Source: Procambarus clarkii (taxonomy: Eukaryota > Arthropoda > Malacostraca > Decapoda > Cambaridae). Taken from it: a stretch of DNA of 64,000 nt. The stretch's first letter is position 1. Every line of letters begins with the position of its first letter. The position numbers and the translations under genes were made by a program. Below are positions 1-10,013 of the stretch, piece after piece. The stretch spans positions 5,068,382 to 5,132,381 of the forward strand of contig NC_091151.1 in assembly GCF_040958095.1 (NCBI RefSeq), read 5' to 3'. The notes beneath the pieces are model-generated. The model saw only the letters and a list, made by a program, of their open reading frames with translations. It had not been told where the DNA came from and made no database searches.

Positions 1-1149
1 TCATATGGATCTGAGAACTAATGTGTTTCTAGATTTAATGAAAAACTGGCTAATTCTAGTTCATCCGGTTTGATGTAGATCAATCATGTTGGGAAAACTG
101 ACTTATGGGATTTATTTGTTTATTTTATTTATTTATTAAGTAATTTATATTAATTTATTTCTTATGTTAATGTATTTGTTTCAATGATGGACGGTTTGAT
201 ACTAAATTTCCACAAATCATTTCCTACACAAGCTGGGGCGTTCATTATTTATATGATATATCAATCGAAATTAATCAATTGGTAGACATTTACTACAAAT
301 GTCAAGACACCTTGGTTAGTAAACTAAATTAAACAAATGCAGCTTATCTGTATGGTTGTTTATGGCCTGGTCAACCAGATATGAACCCCAATGATCAATA
401 GACGAATACTCCCCTAGGTGATGCTAGTGTAATCACATGTCATGTGTTGTAACAGTTAATTGTTGCTAAGTCTTCTTCACCTTCAATTACACTTGTCAAA
501 AGGGTATAGAACACAGTAATAATCGTAACCAATATATGACGGCTATATCAGGGGAAATTACTGTAGTTGATTAGATAAGATTGAATTAGTATTTACCCTG
601 TTGGGTGGCTCACTGCGTGTCCAAACTGGTATACCCCAAATCTACCTGCATTACTGGCAAGGAATGACTAGATTTAATTAATGGGTTATCGGATAAAGAA
701 CACTTCCCTTATTGTTGACGAAGATCGTGATGATGATGGGAGTTTGTAACTCACATAACCCTGCGTCTAGAGGAATATAATTGTGTAGCTACAAGCATTT
801 TCCAAGCGAGACTTGTTGATGTTAAAATTAACGGCGTTTGCCTCCTTCCCGGCTTACGAGACGTATCTCTCTCGCCAGTTCCTGTAATGTCCTTTTATTG
901 ACAATGGGAGACAGGCTTTAGTTTTTAGTAATTGTATTAGATCCAGTCATATAAAGTACTTTTCGATAATTCGAAAGCATAGACTGGTGTTTTAAGTGAT
1001 TCACATTATTATTAGCTGGTAAATTTTATTGCGACGAGGCAGTGATATCTCGTTTTTCTCTAGAAAAATTCCACAGCAATCTCGTTTCTTTGAATGAATT
1101 TGTTAGTACAAAAACAGCAGCAATATTAACTGAATATTGTATTAAAGGT
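1..1149. other. A/T-rich sequence with no recognised gene
   Basis: I see no coding frame, RNA gene or known repeat here. There is a low-complexity TTTATTTATT tract near 113-180. The segment ends where the decayed BEL/Pao pol similarity begins. It may be older transposon debris, but nothing in it can be matched to the other elements of the window by eye. Confidence 0.5.
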
Positions 1150-3066
1150 TAGTAAATGGTGTCGGTTCTTCTGATCTTCATCTTAAATCTTCAGAAAACA
1201 TTAATAAACATCCACATCCAACTAACTGTGGTGTGGCTAGATAATGAAGCGGTACTGCAATTGAAAGGCAACTATAAGAGCAAAATGTTCTATGTCAGTA
1301 ACAACTCTAAAGTAATTAGAGACTTATCATTTGGATACAAACTCTGATAGTCCCAATTAAGGAGAAACCAGCTGATAATCTATCTAGAGGACTTACGTTA
1401 TGGCAAATAACTAAAGCCGAGATGTGGTTCCATGGGCTTCAGTGGATAGTCATTTACAAGTGGCCCGAACAAAAGTCACAAGTCATAATGACCAATGTCA
1501 CTGTTCCCACTGAGATCCCAGGCCTCACTTGACTTCAGTAATTGACTGTTCTCGGTGCTCTGAATAAACTACTCAGAGTAACCCAGTGTTTGATTTCTTG
1601 CAGAAAGTAGGTATCAAGCACAAGTAGATACATTAAGAGCACAAGGTGCTCCTAAGTACTGGGTCAAACATGCACAAGTGTAAACCTAGACTGAGGACTA
1701 TGAAACTTCTCTCCAAAAAATATAAATTACTTAAGTCTCTGGATTGATCAGAACGTTCTGCATTGCGGGGGAAGATTACAGCACACAGACGTTGATCTTG
1801 AAGTAAACAACCTCAGTTCCTCCCCCCGGAATCTTTAGATAAGTAGATTGCTTGTGCTTTACTTTCACGACCACTGCGCACTCCATGGTAGGGTACTGGC
1901 TTCCCTAAGGTTCCCAAACTGTTAAGTTTATTCTTAAATCCTGTCTGCCTGAGGTGCGATGCTCGATGTGTCCTTTCCCTGGACCTCCACCACATCCTAG
2001 GGACCGAGAACTGCACCTTCATCCTTTTGAGACTACTGTGGTAGACTTCACAGGAGCTATTATCCTAACAGGCACCAGGGATAAAGTCCCTGTTAAGGCT
2101 TACATTAAGGCTGTTAAGGCCTTTTTACTTGTGCCACCACTCGAGGAGCCCACCTGGCAGTGACTCCCCAATGAATGCTGAATCATTCATCCAGGCCTTC
2201 CACAGGTTTGCTGTATGTAGATCCTGCCCCAAGTTGATGATATGCGATAACGGGTCTAGCTTGGTGGCTGGTGAAGCATGCCTATTGTAGGTCTGGCACC
2301 GCCCAGTTGTTCAGACTGCCCTGAATCAATGGCAGTGATACTGGCAATTTTACCACACAGAACACTGTGGCACGGGTGTGCTACGAGAGGATAGTAGGGA
2401 CAGTGAAACGCTGTCTAAGTAAAAAACTCTGCACTACCAGAAAATAGATCTCCATGAACTCCAATCCGTTGTCACAGAAATTAATTCCAGAGTCAATAAC
2501 CGACCACTGACTTACCTCTCTGACGACAACTCACAACACGAGCCTGTTAGTCCATCTCATCTGATGTATGGAGGATCTGTCACCCCTATTGCCTCCCTCA
2601 CTAATCAAGAACGTAGAGATCCTTCAAACGTTGGGGAAAATGGTTTACCTCGGAGTTATAAACACCTGTCACAGGTAATCAGTCGGTCGAATGAATTTTG
2701 GACAAGGAAGAATTAACTGCTCTGCGTGAGTATCACAATGGGACTACCAACCCCTATAACCGAATTCACTTACAACCATGGCGATGTTGTTCTAATGGAC
2801 AGCGACAGCCGCACGTTCAGAGTGGCTTATAGCTTGTATTGTTTGTGTTCACCCACACAGCCAGGGTACCTTGACGATAGTAAAAGTAAAGTGCAAATGC
2901 ACCACTAGCCTCAAGACATTATAAAAGTTAGTACCACTGGAGTTGGCTGGAGAAGAAGTCGCCAAGAGACCACCAATACTGGACGTCCATCCTGTACGTA
3001 CTGCTGCACAGGAGTGCAAACTAAAATTAAAACAATATTTTAAAAAATCTGAAAAGGAGTAATGAA
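1150..3066 (+). pseudogene. pol: Decayed BEL/Pao retrotransposon pol fragment (RNase H to integrase C-terminus)
   Basis: Translated pieces in all three + frames align in order with the pol of the more intact element on the minus strand at 10014-12168. At 1156-1347 is the RNase H part (VVWLDNEAVLQ against VVWSDNEAVLQW). At 1348-1530 is the RNase H tail (PADNLSRGLTL). Near 1740-1900 is the stretch before the zinc-binding part (LHCGGRL). At 1954-2163 is the integrase start (CPFPGPPP, HPFETTVVDFTGA). At 2170-2700 comes the rest of the integrase, with CPKLMICDNGS and VNNRPLTYLSDD, and then a C-terminal domain remnant to about 3066. Many stops and indels separate the pieces, and the RT, protease, gag and both LTRs are absent. 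It is a much older copy of the same or a sister family, in the opposite orientation. It is non-functional. Confidence 0.85.
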
Positions 3067-3444
3067 GTGTTCGGCTAGTCCTAAACAGTGGGTTCCGATC
3101 CATTTTTGTTGCTGTGTAGAACCATCAAAACAAAATTAAAGTTAAGTTTATCTTCAATAGGAAGAAATGTAAATAATTCCTCCACTCATTGTGGAGAAAA
3201 TGTGACCGCCACGTCACAAACATGTAGAGTACAGAGCGTATTTGTGTCTATACATAAATATTTAATTCATAGAGTCTGGTTACGGTTTTCAGCATAAATT
3301 AACAAAATAAATAAAAGCTGAAATCATTTTAAAGAAAGTAAAATTTAAATACCTCTCCTCTGGGATTGTGATAAAATATATATGGGCAAGAGCGCTCCTT
3401 GACTGAGAAAGGAGACTCGCCATATTACACTTAACCCAAACGGA
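3067..3444. other. Spacer with no recognised feature
   Basis: A/T-rich sequence between the decayed BEL/Pao fragment and the first recognisable LINE codons. The minus-strand open frame that crosses into it (3289-3789) is mostly the antisense of the LINE reverse transcriptase and is not supported as a gene. Confidence 0.5.
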
Positions 3445-4434
3445 ACACACTCTAAGTGAGTACCTAAGTAACAGAAGATAGCAAATCACTGTGTGGGGTG
3501 AGGTCTCAGATTGGGGAGACGTCACCAGTGGGGTCCCGCAGGGTTCAGTTCTTGGACCCATACTGTTTCTTATATATGTCAATGATCTCCCAGAATGTAT
3601 AGAATCATTCCTCTCATTGTTTGCTGATGTTGCAAAAATTATGAGGAGGATTAAGACGGTGGAAGACAGTATGAGACTACAAGATGACCTAGACAGACTG
3701 CATGAATGGTCCAACAAATGGCTACTAAAGTTCAACCCGAGTAAATGTAAGGTAATGAAACTAGGCCGTGGAAACAGGAGGCCAGACACAGGATACAGAA
3801 TGGGAGATGAAGTCCTTCATGAAACGGACAGAGAGAGAGATGGATCTAGGAGTTGATATCACACCAATCCTGTCTCCTGTAGCCCACATCAAAAGAATAA
3901 CATCTGCGGCGTATGCAAGGCTGGGTAACATCAGAACTGCCTTCAGGAACCTGTGTAAGGAATCATTCAGAACCTTGTATACCACATATGTACGACCAGT
4001 CCTGGAGTATGCGGCCCCAGCATGGATCTCGTACCTTGTCAAGCACAAGGCGAAGCTTGAAAAAGTTCAGAGATATGCCACTAGGTTAGTCCCAGAACTA
4101 AGAGGCATGAATTACGAGGAAAGGCAGAGAGCAGGCACCTCACAACATTAGAAGACAGAAGAGTAAGGTGAGACATGATCACTACCTACAAAATTCTCAG
4201 AGGATTGACAAGGTAGATAAAGATAAACTGTTTAACACGGGTGGTACGCGAACAAGGTGACACAGGTGGAAACTGGGTGCCCAAATGAGCCACAGGGACG
4301 TTAAAAAAAACTTTTTCAGTGTCAGAGTAGTTAACAGATGGAATTCATTAGGCAGTGATGTGGTGGAGGCTGACTCCATACAGAGTTTTAAACGTAGATA
4401 GGATAGAGACCAGTAGGGTCAGGAATCTGTACAC
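3445..4434 (+). pseudogene. LINE reverse transcriptase remnant, CR1/jockey type
   Basis: Non-LTR retrotransposon reverse transcriptase, which copies its RNA at the insertion site. The 5' two thirds of the element are missing. Similarity begins near 3445, and the clear motif GVPQGSVLGPILFLIYVNDL lies at about 3527-3586. The catalytic region that normally reads FADD is FADV here (about 3618-3630). The thumb region follows, with a frameshift near 3840 in a GA-rich tract. The second frame (3768-4151) carries TTYVRPVLEYAAPAW and LEKVQRYATRLVPELRG, typical of the RT C-terminus in CR1/jockey-like elements. Further broken coding (LEDRRVR, MITTYKILRG) continues past a frame change near 4135 with stops to about 4400, followed by the shared 3' tail. 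Assignment to CR1 rather than jockey is from motif appearance only. Loss of the second catalytic Asp and the frameshifts make it dead. Confidence 0.85.
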
Positions 4435-4542
4435 CAGTTGATTGACAGTTGAGAGGCGGGACCATAGAGCCAAAGCTCAAACACCAAAAGCACAATTAGG
4501 TTAGTACACTTGATGCAGGGCTGGAGTTTTGAAGAGAATTAA
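4435..4542 (+). repeat. LINE 3' tail, copy 1
   Basis: 108 bp directly after the LINE coding remnant, beginning CAGTTGATTGACAGTTGAGA and ending GGGCTGGAGTTTTGAAGAGA plus ATTAA. It is repeated over the same 108-bp length at 18967-19074 with a modest number of substitutions. Its position after the RT remnant identifies it as the 3' untranslated end of this LINE family. Confidence 0.8.
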
Positions 4543-4572
4543 TAATCACTTTCATGCCCACGGCACGTGGAT

Positions 4573-5151
4573 ACACGACGGGTTTATTTCTATCGCTTGT
4601 GTGGTCGTGTCGTACATTTACGGTCCGTTTTAAAATAATTGTAAAAAAGCCAGCTTAAATCCGATTTACTTGGGGTTTGTTTCAAACTGCGCGCCATGAA
4701 ATTCCCGTTATATTGATGGGAATAAACAGGCTCCCAACTATGCGCATGTATTGGCAGACGACGGGTTTACACGACGGGTTTATTTCTATCGCTTGTGTGG
4801 TCGTGTCGTACATTTACGGTCCGTTTTAAAATAATTGTAAAAAAGCCAGCTTAAATCCGATTTACTTGGGGTTTGTTTCAAACTGCGCGCCATGAAATTC
4901 CCGTTATATTGATGGGAATAAACAGGCTCCCAACTATGCGCATGTATTGGCAGACGACGGGTTTACACGACGGGTTTATTTCTATCGCTTGTGTGGTCGT
5001 GTCGTACATTTACGGTCCGTTTTAAAATAATTGTAAAAAAGCCAGCTTAAATCCGATTTACTTGGGGTTTGTTTCAAACTGCGCGCCATGAAATTCCCGT
5101 TATATTGATGGGAATAAACAGGCTCCCAACTATGCGCATGTATTGGCAGAC
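4573..5151 (+). repeat. 196-bp tandem repeat, three copies, overlapping the transposase 5' region
   Basis: Copies are 4573-4768, 4769-4964 and 4965-5151; the last is 187 bp. Each begins ACACGACGGGTTTATTTC. By eye they are identical. The last part of each copy encodes early piggyBac-transposase-like residues (MGINRLPTM then RMYWQT, in one frame). The third copy runs directly into the long transposase frame, and the reading frame changes within a few bases of that junction. ACACGAC near the start of each copy can pair with GTCGTGT about 30 bp downstream. The unit looks like a local tandem duplication of the 5' transposon segment. Confidence 0.9.
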
Positions 5152-5919
5152 AATAAACCATGGCATGCAAGATTCTTCAACATGTTTATGACGAGCAGAC
5201 GGTTTCAACACATAGGCCAGTTTTTTCATACGTTCAACAACAATGCGGTGCCAGTCAACAATACAGAAAAATTGATCAAAGTGAGACCAGTGATGGACTA
5301 CCTGAAACACCGGTTTCAAGAAGTGTATAACCCAGTGAAAGAGATGTGTTTGGATGAAGGCACAATGGCATGGCGAGGCCGGTTGTCGTTCAAAGTGTAC
5401 AATCCAAACAAACCACACAAATATGGCGTGAAATTATATATGCTAGCCGAATCAACATCTGGCTACATTTATGGATTTGAAGTGTATTCTGGCATTGGTC
5501 AAACCATCATGGAAACAGTTACTGGTTTGATGTGGCCATTATTGAACAAAGGGCACCACCTCTATATGGATAACTTTTACAACTCGGTTACCCTTACAGA
5601 GAAGTTGCGAGAAGTGGGGGTGTACACGTATGGAACAATTAGACTCGTACGTGGCGCCCCAAAAGAACTGCAACATATAGCAAAGACTAAGATTGATGTG
5701 GATACCACAGTCTACCGCCGCAAGGACAACACCTTCATTCTGCTGTGGAAAGACAAGCAAGTTGTCTCTATGATTACCAACCTCCACAATGCAGACATAA
5801 ATAGAGTTCAAAAACCCAAACGAGTTCGTAGGCCAGATGGAACAACAGGACTACAGCAGGTTGTGGTGAACAAACCAAAGGCAATTGTTGACTACAATAA
5901 GTTCATGGAAGGGTGTTGA
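5143..5919 (+). pseudogene. piggyBac-family transposase, central catalytic part
   Basis: DDE_Tnp_1_7-type (piggyBac) transposase, which cuts and pastes its element at TTAA sites. This 258-codon frame opens with TTG, so the true start is upstream. The preceding residues (MGINRLPTM and onward) lie in another frame inside the 196-bp repeat, which implies a frameshift near 5150. The N-terminal region is missing. The first catalytic Asp is D71 in LDEGTMAWRGR, and the second is D143 in YMDNFYNS; the 72-residue spacing is close to that of the family. A conserved VYNPNKPHKYGVKLY block lies between them. The frame ends at TGA 5917-5919, just where the third catalytic Asp is expected. That Asp appears in the overlapping frame at 5918-5920, so a single-base indel near 5905-5917 broke the gene. 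Relatives are usually annotated as PGBD4-like. Confidence 0.9.
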
Positions 5920-7609
5920 CCACTTTGATCAAATGGTAAAGTATTACCATTTCGCCAGGAAATGTCACAAGTGGACAAAGAAAATAACCTATTATTTCCT
6001 GCAAATGGCTTTGCAAAACGCTTATGCATTGTACAAGGCCAACACAGATGACCGAAAGAAACTAACTCTGCTCCAGTTTCATGAGATTGCTATTTGGGCT
6101 TTATTGAAATTTGACAAGGAAGAGTGGCCTGCAACAACAACACCATCTCCTCATTTATTTCATGCTCCAGACATAAATGATGACACTGGTCCTGTGTATC
6201 CTGCTGCTGACCCGTCAACACCTGGCCCGTCGGGTGTGAGGCGCCCTCTCTTCACGTCGACACCTCGTGCTGAAGCCGATCATGAATCTGATGAAGATAT
6301 TTCATCTGCTACACTGTTGTTTGAAGACAATGGTGAGAGCGACGACTCAGACTGTAGTGTACAATCAACACAGAGACAACAGGGACATGTTGTTTTATCA
6401 GAGACTCGCCTGAACTACAAATTGAAGCATGAACATGTAAAACTACCCAAACGTCGCAGGTGTTGTGTGTGTTCAAAGTCGGGTATTAGGAAGGAAACTG
6501 GTATAGCATGCAAGACATGCGATGTTCCACTTTGTGTCATACCGTGTTACACCACTTATCACAGGAAAAGGTGTTGCGGACCCGAGCCCAGCGTCCGAGC
6601 ATGGAGCAGTGACGACAGCGCCATCTGTGGGTCAGCTCCCGAAACCCCCTCCAAATGGACGACGCCATCTAGTGAGGACAAGGTATACTGGCCACAAGGG
6701 CTAGTTTCCAGTCCTAATCAGCTCGTGACGTAGCCGCTGCTGACCTCTGGTGAGGTGACGCTTGGACAGCAATGCCATCTATGGAGCGGATAGGTGGACG
6801 TTTGTGTCTAAGCCTGTGAGTGAGGTGCCCTAGAGTGTCATTAGTACTGATGACGTGTCTGATTACAGAGTCGACCTGGGACTGCTGTAATGAACGTTGG
6901 ATCAGTCTACCCAAGGCAGCCTTAGAATCTCCAAGTGTTAGCTGCAGAAGTTGTGAGTCACCCCCCGGATGAACTCTGTTGTGTTAGCCTGCCTGTGACG
7001 TGGCAGTTGAGGATTTGTCATGCCCGGGGCTGACTGGAGGAGAAGACTAACCACTGGGGTGTTGTGGCGAGGAAAGTGATCTGTGGGATCACACGAGGCT
7101 CCTGCCTAGGACTCGCAACCCTAGTATCGGTCGTAGAGTGGCCTAACCTGCGGAACTGATTGGAACCTGCCAGCTACAGGCTGGATTTGTGGTTGAAGGC
7201 CTCCACGAAGGTGCCCCCAGTGGAACTGTGATTTGGCTGGCCTGTGGCCAGGGTAGACTCGAGAGAATCGAAGGATTCATCGTGAGGCCACAAGAGGACC
7301 AAGAGCTAAGCATCGTTGAGCACCGTGGAACACTCCTCGTCTTCAGAGGAAGACCAGATTGTATATAATAGTGTTTATACCTCCCCCGTGTGATAAAATA
7401 TATATTATTTATGGTGACGGTGATAATTATATATTTAAGTTTTTGCCTTTGTCTCCCTTCCCCTTTAATTTACTTGCGTTACGGAACACACCCCTTGAAA
7501 GCCACTACTAACTTAGGGCCGGATACCCAAACTCTATTATCAGAGAAAGAACCCAGTTGCGACCCAAGAGGGCCGTAACAAAAGGGTGTATTGGGTGGAC
7601 AAGAAGTAA
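5885..7609 (+). pseudogene. piggyBac-family transposase, C-terminal part interrupted by a solo LTR
   Basis: Continuation of the transposase in the next frame. The third catalytic Asp (5918-5920) sits in GVDHFDQM. A helical segment follows (KWTKKITYYFLQMALQNAY), then an acidic Ser/Asp-rich linker (about 6240-6360). The cysteine-rich DNA-binding domain is at about 6450-6571, with CCVCSKSG, CKTCDVPLCV and CYTTYH, the C/H pattern seen at the end of piggyBac transposases. Coding similarity stops at 6571, where a 1,009-bp LTR was inserted. Taking out the LTR and one copy of the 5-bp duplication, the same frame runs seven further codons from 7586 to a TAA at 7607-7609, a sensible end for the protein. 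The open frame beyond 6571 (to 6733) is therefore LTR sequence, not transposase. The gene is dead through frameshifts, N-terminal loss and this insertion. Confidence 0.85.
6572..7580. mobile_element. Solo LTR, probably Ty3/Gypsy-like, with AAAGG target duplication
   Basis: The 1,009-bp insertion starts TGTTGCGG and ends CCGTAACA, so the ends are inverted repeats matching at 7 of 8 positions with TG...CA termini. The 5 bases before it (6567-6571) and after it (7581-7585) are both AAAGG. No coding capacity is visible inside. A TATA-like run (TATATAATAG, about 7364) and ATAAAATATA (about 7393) lie some 200 bp before the right end, which suits an LTR read on the + strand, but orientation is not proven. 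A single LTR with a duplication fits LTR-LTR recombination having removed the interior. The Gypsy assignment rests on the termini and the 5-bp duplication only; BEL/Pao also makes 5-bp duplications. Confidence 0.85.
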
Positions 7610-7914
7610 CCACCCACACCAGCTTCACTCCACCTATGAACATCTGTTGAGCAACTTCAGGAATCCGTACCTGAAGGAGGTGGAGTGGAGAGAAAATGCT
7701 CAACTTATTTTTCTACAATCGTCTTTCCTTTGGTAAGTACACACAATTGTCCTAGGTTGTTGTAGTATTGTAGTCCATTTTCTTAGGAATATTTTAATAC
7801 CTAAATGACAAATGTAGCACGAAAACTAAAGTAAGTATACATGAAACACAAGAAACTTTTTTTGCGGGTGTGAGTTTGAGTGTCCAGAGCAGGTTCCCAG
7901 TGTGTGTGTTTGGG
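7610..7914. other. Post-transposase spacer with nested inverted repeats
   Basis: Non-coding. CACTCCACCT at 7626-7635 pairs with AGGTGGAGTG at 7678-7687, and inside that CTTCAGG at 7655-7661 pairs with CCTGAAG at 7670-7676. GTTGAGCA at 7646-7653 also has its complement at 7697-7704. These could be subterminal repeats of the piggyBac element, but no TTAA-flanked terminus could be fixed. From about 7790 the sequence loosely resembles the degenerate 371-bp repeat that continues beyond the BEL/Pao insertion. Confidence 0.45.
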
Positions 7915-7919
7915 CGTCT
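7915..7919. repeat. Target-site duplication of the BEL/Pao element, left copy
   Basis: CGTCT immediately before the left LTR. It is identical to 18177-18181 immediately after the right LTR. Confidence 0.9.
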
Positions 7920-9562
7920 TGTGGGACATTTGGGGCTTGACTCTATTTATTTAATTATTAAAGTAACGAATCAATTACGAAGGACCACCCGCTTTTATAG
8001 TAAAGCGGGAAACTAATAAAATGTGATCATTAGAAATTCCTGTAAGAACCAGTTACTATGGATAAATATTAGGAAATATAATCACTTGAATAATTAATGG
8101 GATGTATAAATAATTTACTTGAATCAAAGCCTCAAACACCTACATTGGGGGGTATTGCTAGAACTTCATATATGTCTAGGAACTAGTGTGGTTCGTACAC
8201 CAGTTCATTGTGTAATAACCTAATCTTATGTTCTTTAATTCCAATTAAAGAATCAATAGAAAATCTATCACCAATAAAAATATAGATCATCAACATCAGA
8301 AATTAATCATTATAATAAACACGTATTATCTCCAGTGTACAGCATTCTATAAATGATAACTAAAATACTGATAATTTGAATAATCAAAGAAATACGACAA
8401 GTCTTAGCTTGAAGACGTTTTCAAAGACATCAGTTACGAATCATCCTCGGGATCTCCGGAATTCCTCGTAGAACACTGGGAGATGAATAACACGGGTAAA
8501 GTAACAGCTCGTGGAATTCCTCACACGCGAGCAGTAAATTAAGGGATATTACGTAGCAATGTACTAGGCTACTAAATATCTGTATTCAAGAAATTGGGAA
8601 TAAACTTAATTTAGAATACTAACATGTGGTTTATTTATGTCGCTCAATGTGACGACAAGCTACCCTGCTATATACAATCTCTAATGATGCATCAAAAGGG
8701 AGTTATATAAGTACTTAGCTAATAGGGCACTGTATAAGTTGAAGCTTGCCGAAACTCGCGTCCCAGGCTCTAGCGTCACAATGGCGAACACGTGGTGGTT
8801 AGCTTGGCTTGGATGTCGACGTGCTTATTTGGCCGGTCACGATGGATCACGTAGAACAAATTAACTAGTTCCGGGTTGAATGTCAGGTTAAATCTTGCTG
8901 ACAATTCACCACAACGTATCCTAGACTCTGACACCAAACGAGTTGCTCAATTCCGCAACAAGTCTTCACGCCGCACACTGGCGATTTCTCCTCGAGCTGG
9001 CGTCTGCCACAACAATGGCGTCTCCCTCTCCCCGGCGTCTCGCATTCGCCACAGAAATTATTTATCACGAATAATATTATTTCGCGCAGTTGTGGCTAAA
9101 ATGCTTTGATAAAGACTGGGTTGTAATTCTAGGGAGCTAAATATTATTATTTTCTCGTCTTACGATGGTAAACGAGAAATGGAGATGATTTTAGTTCTCT
9201 CCATGGCATTCACACGTGACGTTAAATTTATTACGTAATGACAATTATAACTAAAAACTCTCGATTTGGCATTATTTGGGAGTTATGTTATTGGTAAATA
9301 ATTATCACACGGAATACTGATGTTTTTAGAGAATCACACTCAATTCTCTAACACACTGGATATAATTGTGTTTAGCTTGGTAGAATCTGACGCAATACTG
9401 GCGTTTGGTTACGTAAGAATTCCAGCATTATTGTACAGATACAATTATTAGTTCAAATAAACACTACTGTTATTTAATTTTAGTTACTACAGTAATTAGT
9501 AGATTTTAGTAATAATTAATAATAATACAACAGTATTGTATTAGTGTTGGAAATTTCCAACA
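7920..9562 (-). repeat. BEL/Pao 3' LTR
   Basis: 1,643 bp with TG...CA ends: on the + strand it starts TGTGGGAC and ends in the palindrome at 9545-9562. It aligns over its whole length with 16544-18176. Visible differences from that copy include a 9-bp extra stretch near 8232, a replaced stretch near 8465 and an 18-bp extra stretch near 9003. The 77-codon open frame at 8876-9109 is antisense to the element, recurs in the other LTR and is not a gene. Confidence 0.93.
9545..9562. repeat. 18-bp perfect palindrome at the LTR terminus
   Basis: TGTTGGAAATTTCCAACA reads the same on both strands. It forms the very 5' end of the LTR in the sense of the element (minus strand). The other LTR has the identical palindrome at 18159-18176. 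Confidence 0.95.
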
Positions 9563-10013
9563 TAACTCCGGGGGGAGATTTATCGGGTCGCAGTGTAATG
9601 TTGAGTACTGACATACCCATCCCGAAGTTAGTATTAATATTAGTATGTTAGTACACACATAACGGATGTCCCGTATTTGTCAAGGACATACAAGAAACTT
9701 AAGTCTTGCAGATTTCATGTTGAATGGAACATGTTATTATGAATTATTTAAAGTTAATAACTAAGAAAGCCTACAATAAACTCTGTGACTAGTGTCGCTA
9801 TGACATGTAATGTTTATGTTACTAAGTCTTAAAGTCTAGTAAACTCTCAGATACTCTAGACGAAATAATGTTATTAATAGCCTATACAACAATTAAGAAT
9901 TAAATCACACAATTCAAATAACTAAGAATCTACTGTGATGAGAATGTCCTGGGTCATTGTGACTGGTAACTGTTTTGTTACTTGACATCACACCGCAGTA
10001 TCATCATGATTAT
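9563..10013 (-). other. BEL/Pao region between integrase and 3' LTR, no env
   Basis: About 450 bp of A/T-rich non-coding sequence between the integrase stop and the 3' LTR. The polypurine tract should be the last bases before the LTR on the sense (minus) strand. Instead 9566-9580 is purine-rich on the + strand (CCGGGGGGAGATTT), so the sense strand is pyrimidine-rich there. No envelope-like frame is visible. Confidence 0.6.

Noticed and set aside
3289-3789. Minus-strand frame of 166 codons
   Set aside because: It is mostly the antisense of the LINE reverse transcriptase and shows no protein motif.
4535-4545. TTAA at 4539-4542 as the left piggyBac target site
   Set aside because: The bases after it do not look like a piggyBac terminus, and no matching inverted end was found past 7609.
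7390-7578. Frame of 62 codons before the right end of the solo LTR
   Set aside because: It is inside LTR sequence with no motif.
8876-9109. Frame of 77 codons, repeated at 17503-17754
   Set aside because: It lies inside both LTRs, antisense to the element. The recurrence is due to the LTR duplication and the two versions differ by indels.
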